From positions 1 to 7,177 of the forward strand of contig JAUIJQ010000157.1 of assembly GCA_030431165.1 (NCBI GenBank): a DNA stretch of 7,177 nt, given 5' to 3'. Both the position numbers and the translations under genes were made by a program. Below are positions 5,938 through 7,177 of the stretch, piece after piece. The DNA comes from Rhodothermia bacterium. GTDB lineage: Bacteria; Bacteroidota; Rhodothermia; Rhodothermales; JABDKH01. Numbering within the stretch: the first letter of the stretch is position 1; every line of letters starts with the position of its first letter. Below the pieces are notes generated by a model that did no database searches, was not told where the DNA came from, and saw only the letters and a program-made list of their open reading frames with translations.

Positions 5938-7177
5938 TCAAAGGTCGAGCCCCAGTGACACCTCCCAGAGGCTGTAGTCAGACAGATTGCCTGCAAAACG
6001 CACCTGCCCGTAGTACCCCGCCTGATCGATCATGGCGCCGATTCGATAACTCGCGACCATCTCACCGATCCGATTCTCGGTGCGCTGGACCCCGTTTACG
6101 GGAAGTCCGATGCGCGTGGTCGTCTTGTCCCAGACGTAGGAGAGATCAAAGACTGCTCCAGCGAATAGCGATACCGACCGCGTAAGATTGTAGTTGAGAA
6201 ACGCGGGCACAAGCCAGTTGATGTTGTTGTCAACCTTGCGCGAAGACCGCTGCTCAGGGTGCATCGTTTTTCCCGTCCGTTCGAGGCCAAACGAAGTCGT
6301 CGCGGCGAGTCCGGTCGTGATGGCGATTTTTCCGACGGTCTGCTGGTGGATGTACGCTCCTTGAGCAAAAACTGTTCGCCGCACCGGGTCTCCCGTGCTT
6401 TCAACGCGAACGCTGTCTCCCGTCGACTCATCGACGATGACCACGTTGTTCTGAATGCTCAGTTGCTCAACTTCCAGACTCGTGAATTCGGCCCGATCTT
6501 TTGAGCCCGGTGCCCAGTTGCCCCCACCCTGGAAGACAATGCTGTGGCGTGCGGGGCCACGCTCCGCAATGGTGTGCCGGATAGACACTCCCGCCGAAAA
6601 GCCGGGGATTCCCTGCGACTCGGACGTACTCGCCCCGGACAAGCGCCTGGTACGCGTAAGCTGTGCCAGGGACTGGTCAGAAGCGACAATGCTATCTACC
6701 TCTGTCGTTTCGGTGAAGTCCTCGTTAGTCAAGTCGGCGGACACGTAGTCGATCTGCAGCGCGAGTAGAATGTCAGTGCGATCGTTTGCCAGGCTCGCTT
6801 CGAGTCCACCCCGAAGGACGCTATTGTCCGTGACATCCATCGTGGTCTGGTCGGTTGATCGGACGATATACCGTGTGGCATTTGCGAGGCCAATGACATC
6901 AGTGCTGGATCCTGAACTCAACGACGTTTGCTGTGCGTCCTTGCGCTGCAATCCGACGCGAAGCCCGACCGCACCCCGCAGGGAAGAGGACCGACTCGGC
7001 GACAAGGAGCGCGCAATACGCAGTGTCGCGTTGGTAGTGCTACCGAGAACCGTCGTCTCCTGATCAAGCTGACTTTGGTTTGAGTCGATGGTACCCGATG
7101 TCGAACGCTCGACCGTACTCCGGCTTCCTGTTATTGACACCAGCCACGAGTTGTCGCCGCCTGTCACCAGGTGCACG
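5938..7177 (-). CDS. Probable outer-membrane beta-barrel protein, C-terminal part (5' end outside window)
   Basis: The last 412 or so residues of a protein I cannot assign to a named family. The frame is open to the window edge, so the start and any signal peptide are missing; the GTG at 7176 is probably internal. The sequence has many stretches of alternating hydrophobic and polar residues separated by turns and by Ser/Thr/Asp-rich loops, which is typical of outer-membrane barrels. Examples from the C-terminal part are VGKIAITTGLAATTSFGLE, LNYNLTRSVSLFAGAVFDLSY and YYGQVRFAGNLSDYSLWEVS; the protein ends LGLDL. The last residue is Leu, not the frequent terminal Phe. No cysteines are visible, and there are no long hydrophobic helices. 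A role as surface structure or transporter cannot be separated from these data. The amylase-like gene follows 66 bases downstream on the same strand, so the two may be co-expressed in the envelope. The stop is TGA at 5940-5938. Confidence 0.6.
   Translation of the reverse strand, partial: VHLVTGGDNSWLVSITGSRSTVERSTSGTIDSNQSQLDQETTVLGSTTNATLRIARSLSPSRSSSLRGAVGLRVGLQRKDAQQTSLSSGSSTDVIGLANATRYIVRSTDQTTMDVTDNSVLRGGLEASLANDRTDILLALQIDYVSADLTNEDFTETTEVDSIVASDQSLAQLTRTRRLSGASTSESQGIPGFSAGVSIRHTIAERGPARHSIVFQGGGNWAPGSKDRAEFTSLEVEQLSIQNNVVIVDESTGDSVRVESTGDPVRRTVFAQGAYIHQQTVGKIAITTGLAATTSFGLERTGKTMHPEQRSSRKVDNNINWLVPAFLNYNLTRSVSLFAGAVFDLSYVWDKTTTRIGLPVNGVQRTENRIGEMVASYRIGAMIDQAGYYGQVRFAGNLSDYSLWEVSLGLDL

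Overview
The window looks like ordinary chromosomal DNA of a moderately GC-rich Gram-negative bacterium. The signs are two lipoprotein signal peptides, one Sec-exported protein and one outer-membrane-barrel-like protein. None of the four complete genes has a recognisable Shine-Dalgarno sequence, and one lipoprotein starts its mature part with Cys-Lys-Glu-Asp. Both traits are common in Bacteroidota and relatives such as Rhodothermota, so I infer that affiliation, but it is not proven. I see no tRNA, rRNA, CRISPR array, transposase or phage gene, and no gap between genes exceeds about 150 bases.

Layout: (1) 1-296, plus strand, is the 3' end of an aconitase (acnA). (2) Five bases later, 302-1948 encodes an M1-family zinc aminopeptidase made as a lipoprotein. 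(3) After a 118-base convergent gap with short repeats and hairpins, the minus-strand gene 2067-3821 encodes a YtcJ-like amidohydrolase that is also a lipoprotein. (4) A 143-base divergent gap separates it from 3965-4351, plus strand, a small cysteine-cluster protein of the YkgJ/UPF0153 type. (5) A 59-base convergent gap holds a good hairpin and a four-fold 10-bp imperfect repeat. (6) 4411-5871, minus strand, encodes an exported alpha-amylase-fold (GH13, MalS-like) protein whose catalytic residues are replaced. (7) 5938-7177, minus strand, is the C-terminal part of a probable outer-membrane beta-barrel protein that runs off the window. It lies 66 bases upstream of the amylase-like gene in the same orientation.

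The genes do not form one obvious pathway. Aconitase is central metabolism, the aminopeptidase and amidohydrolase are probably envelope-anchored hydrolases, and the barrel gene plus amylase-like gene may form a transcription unit for the cell envelope. The most interesting item is the amylase-like protein. It keeps the GH13 scaffold and a secretion signal, but the positions of the catalytic nucleophile, the partner arginine and the acid/base glutamate hold Val, Phe and Asp. It is therefore a probable secreted pseudoenzyme.
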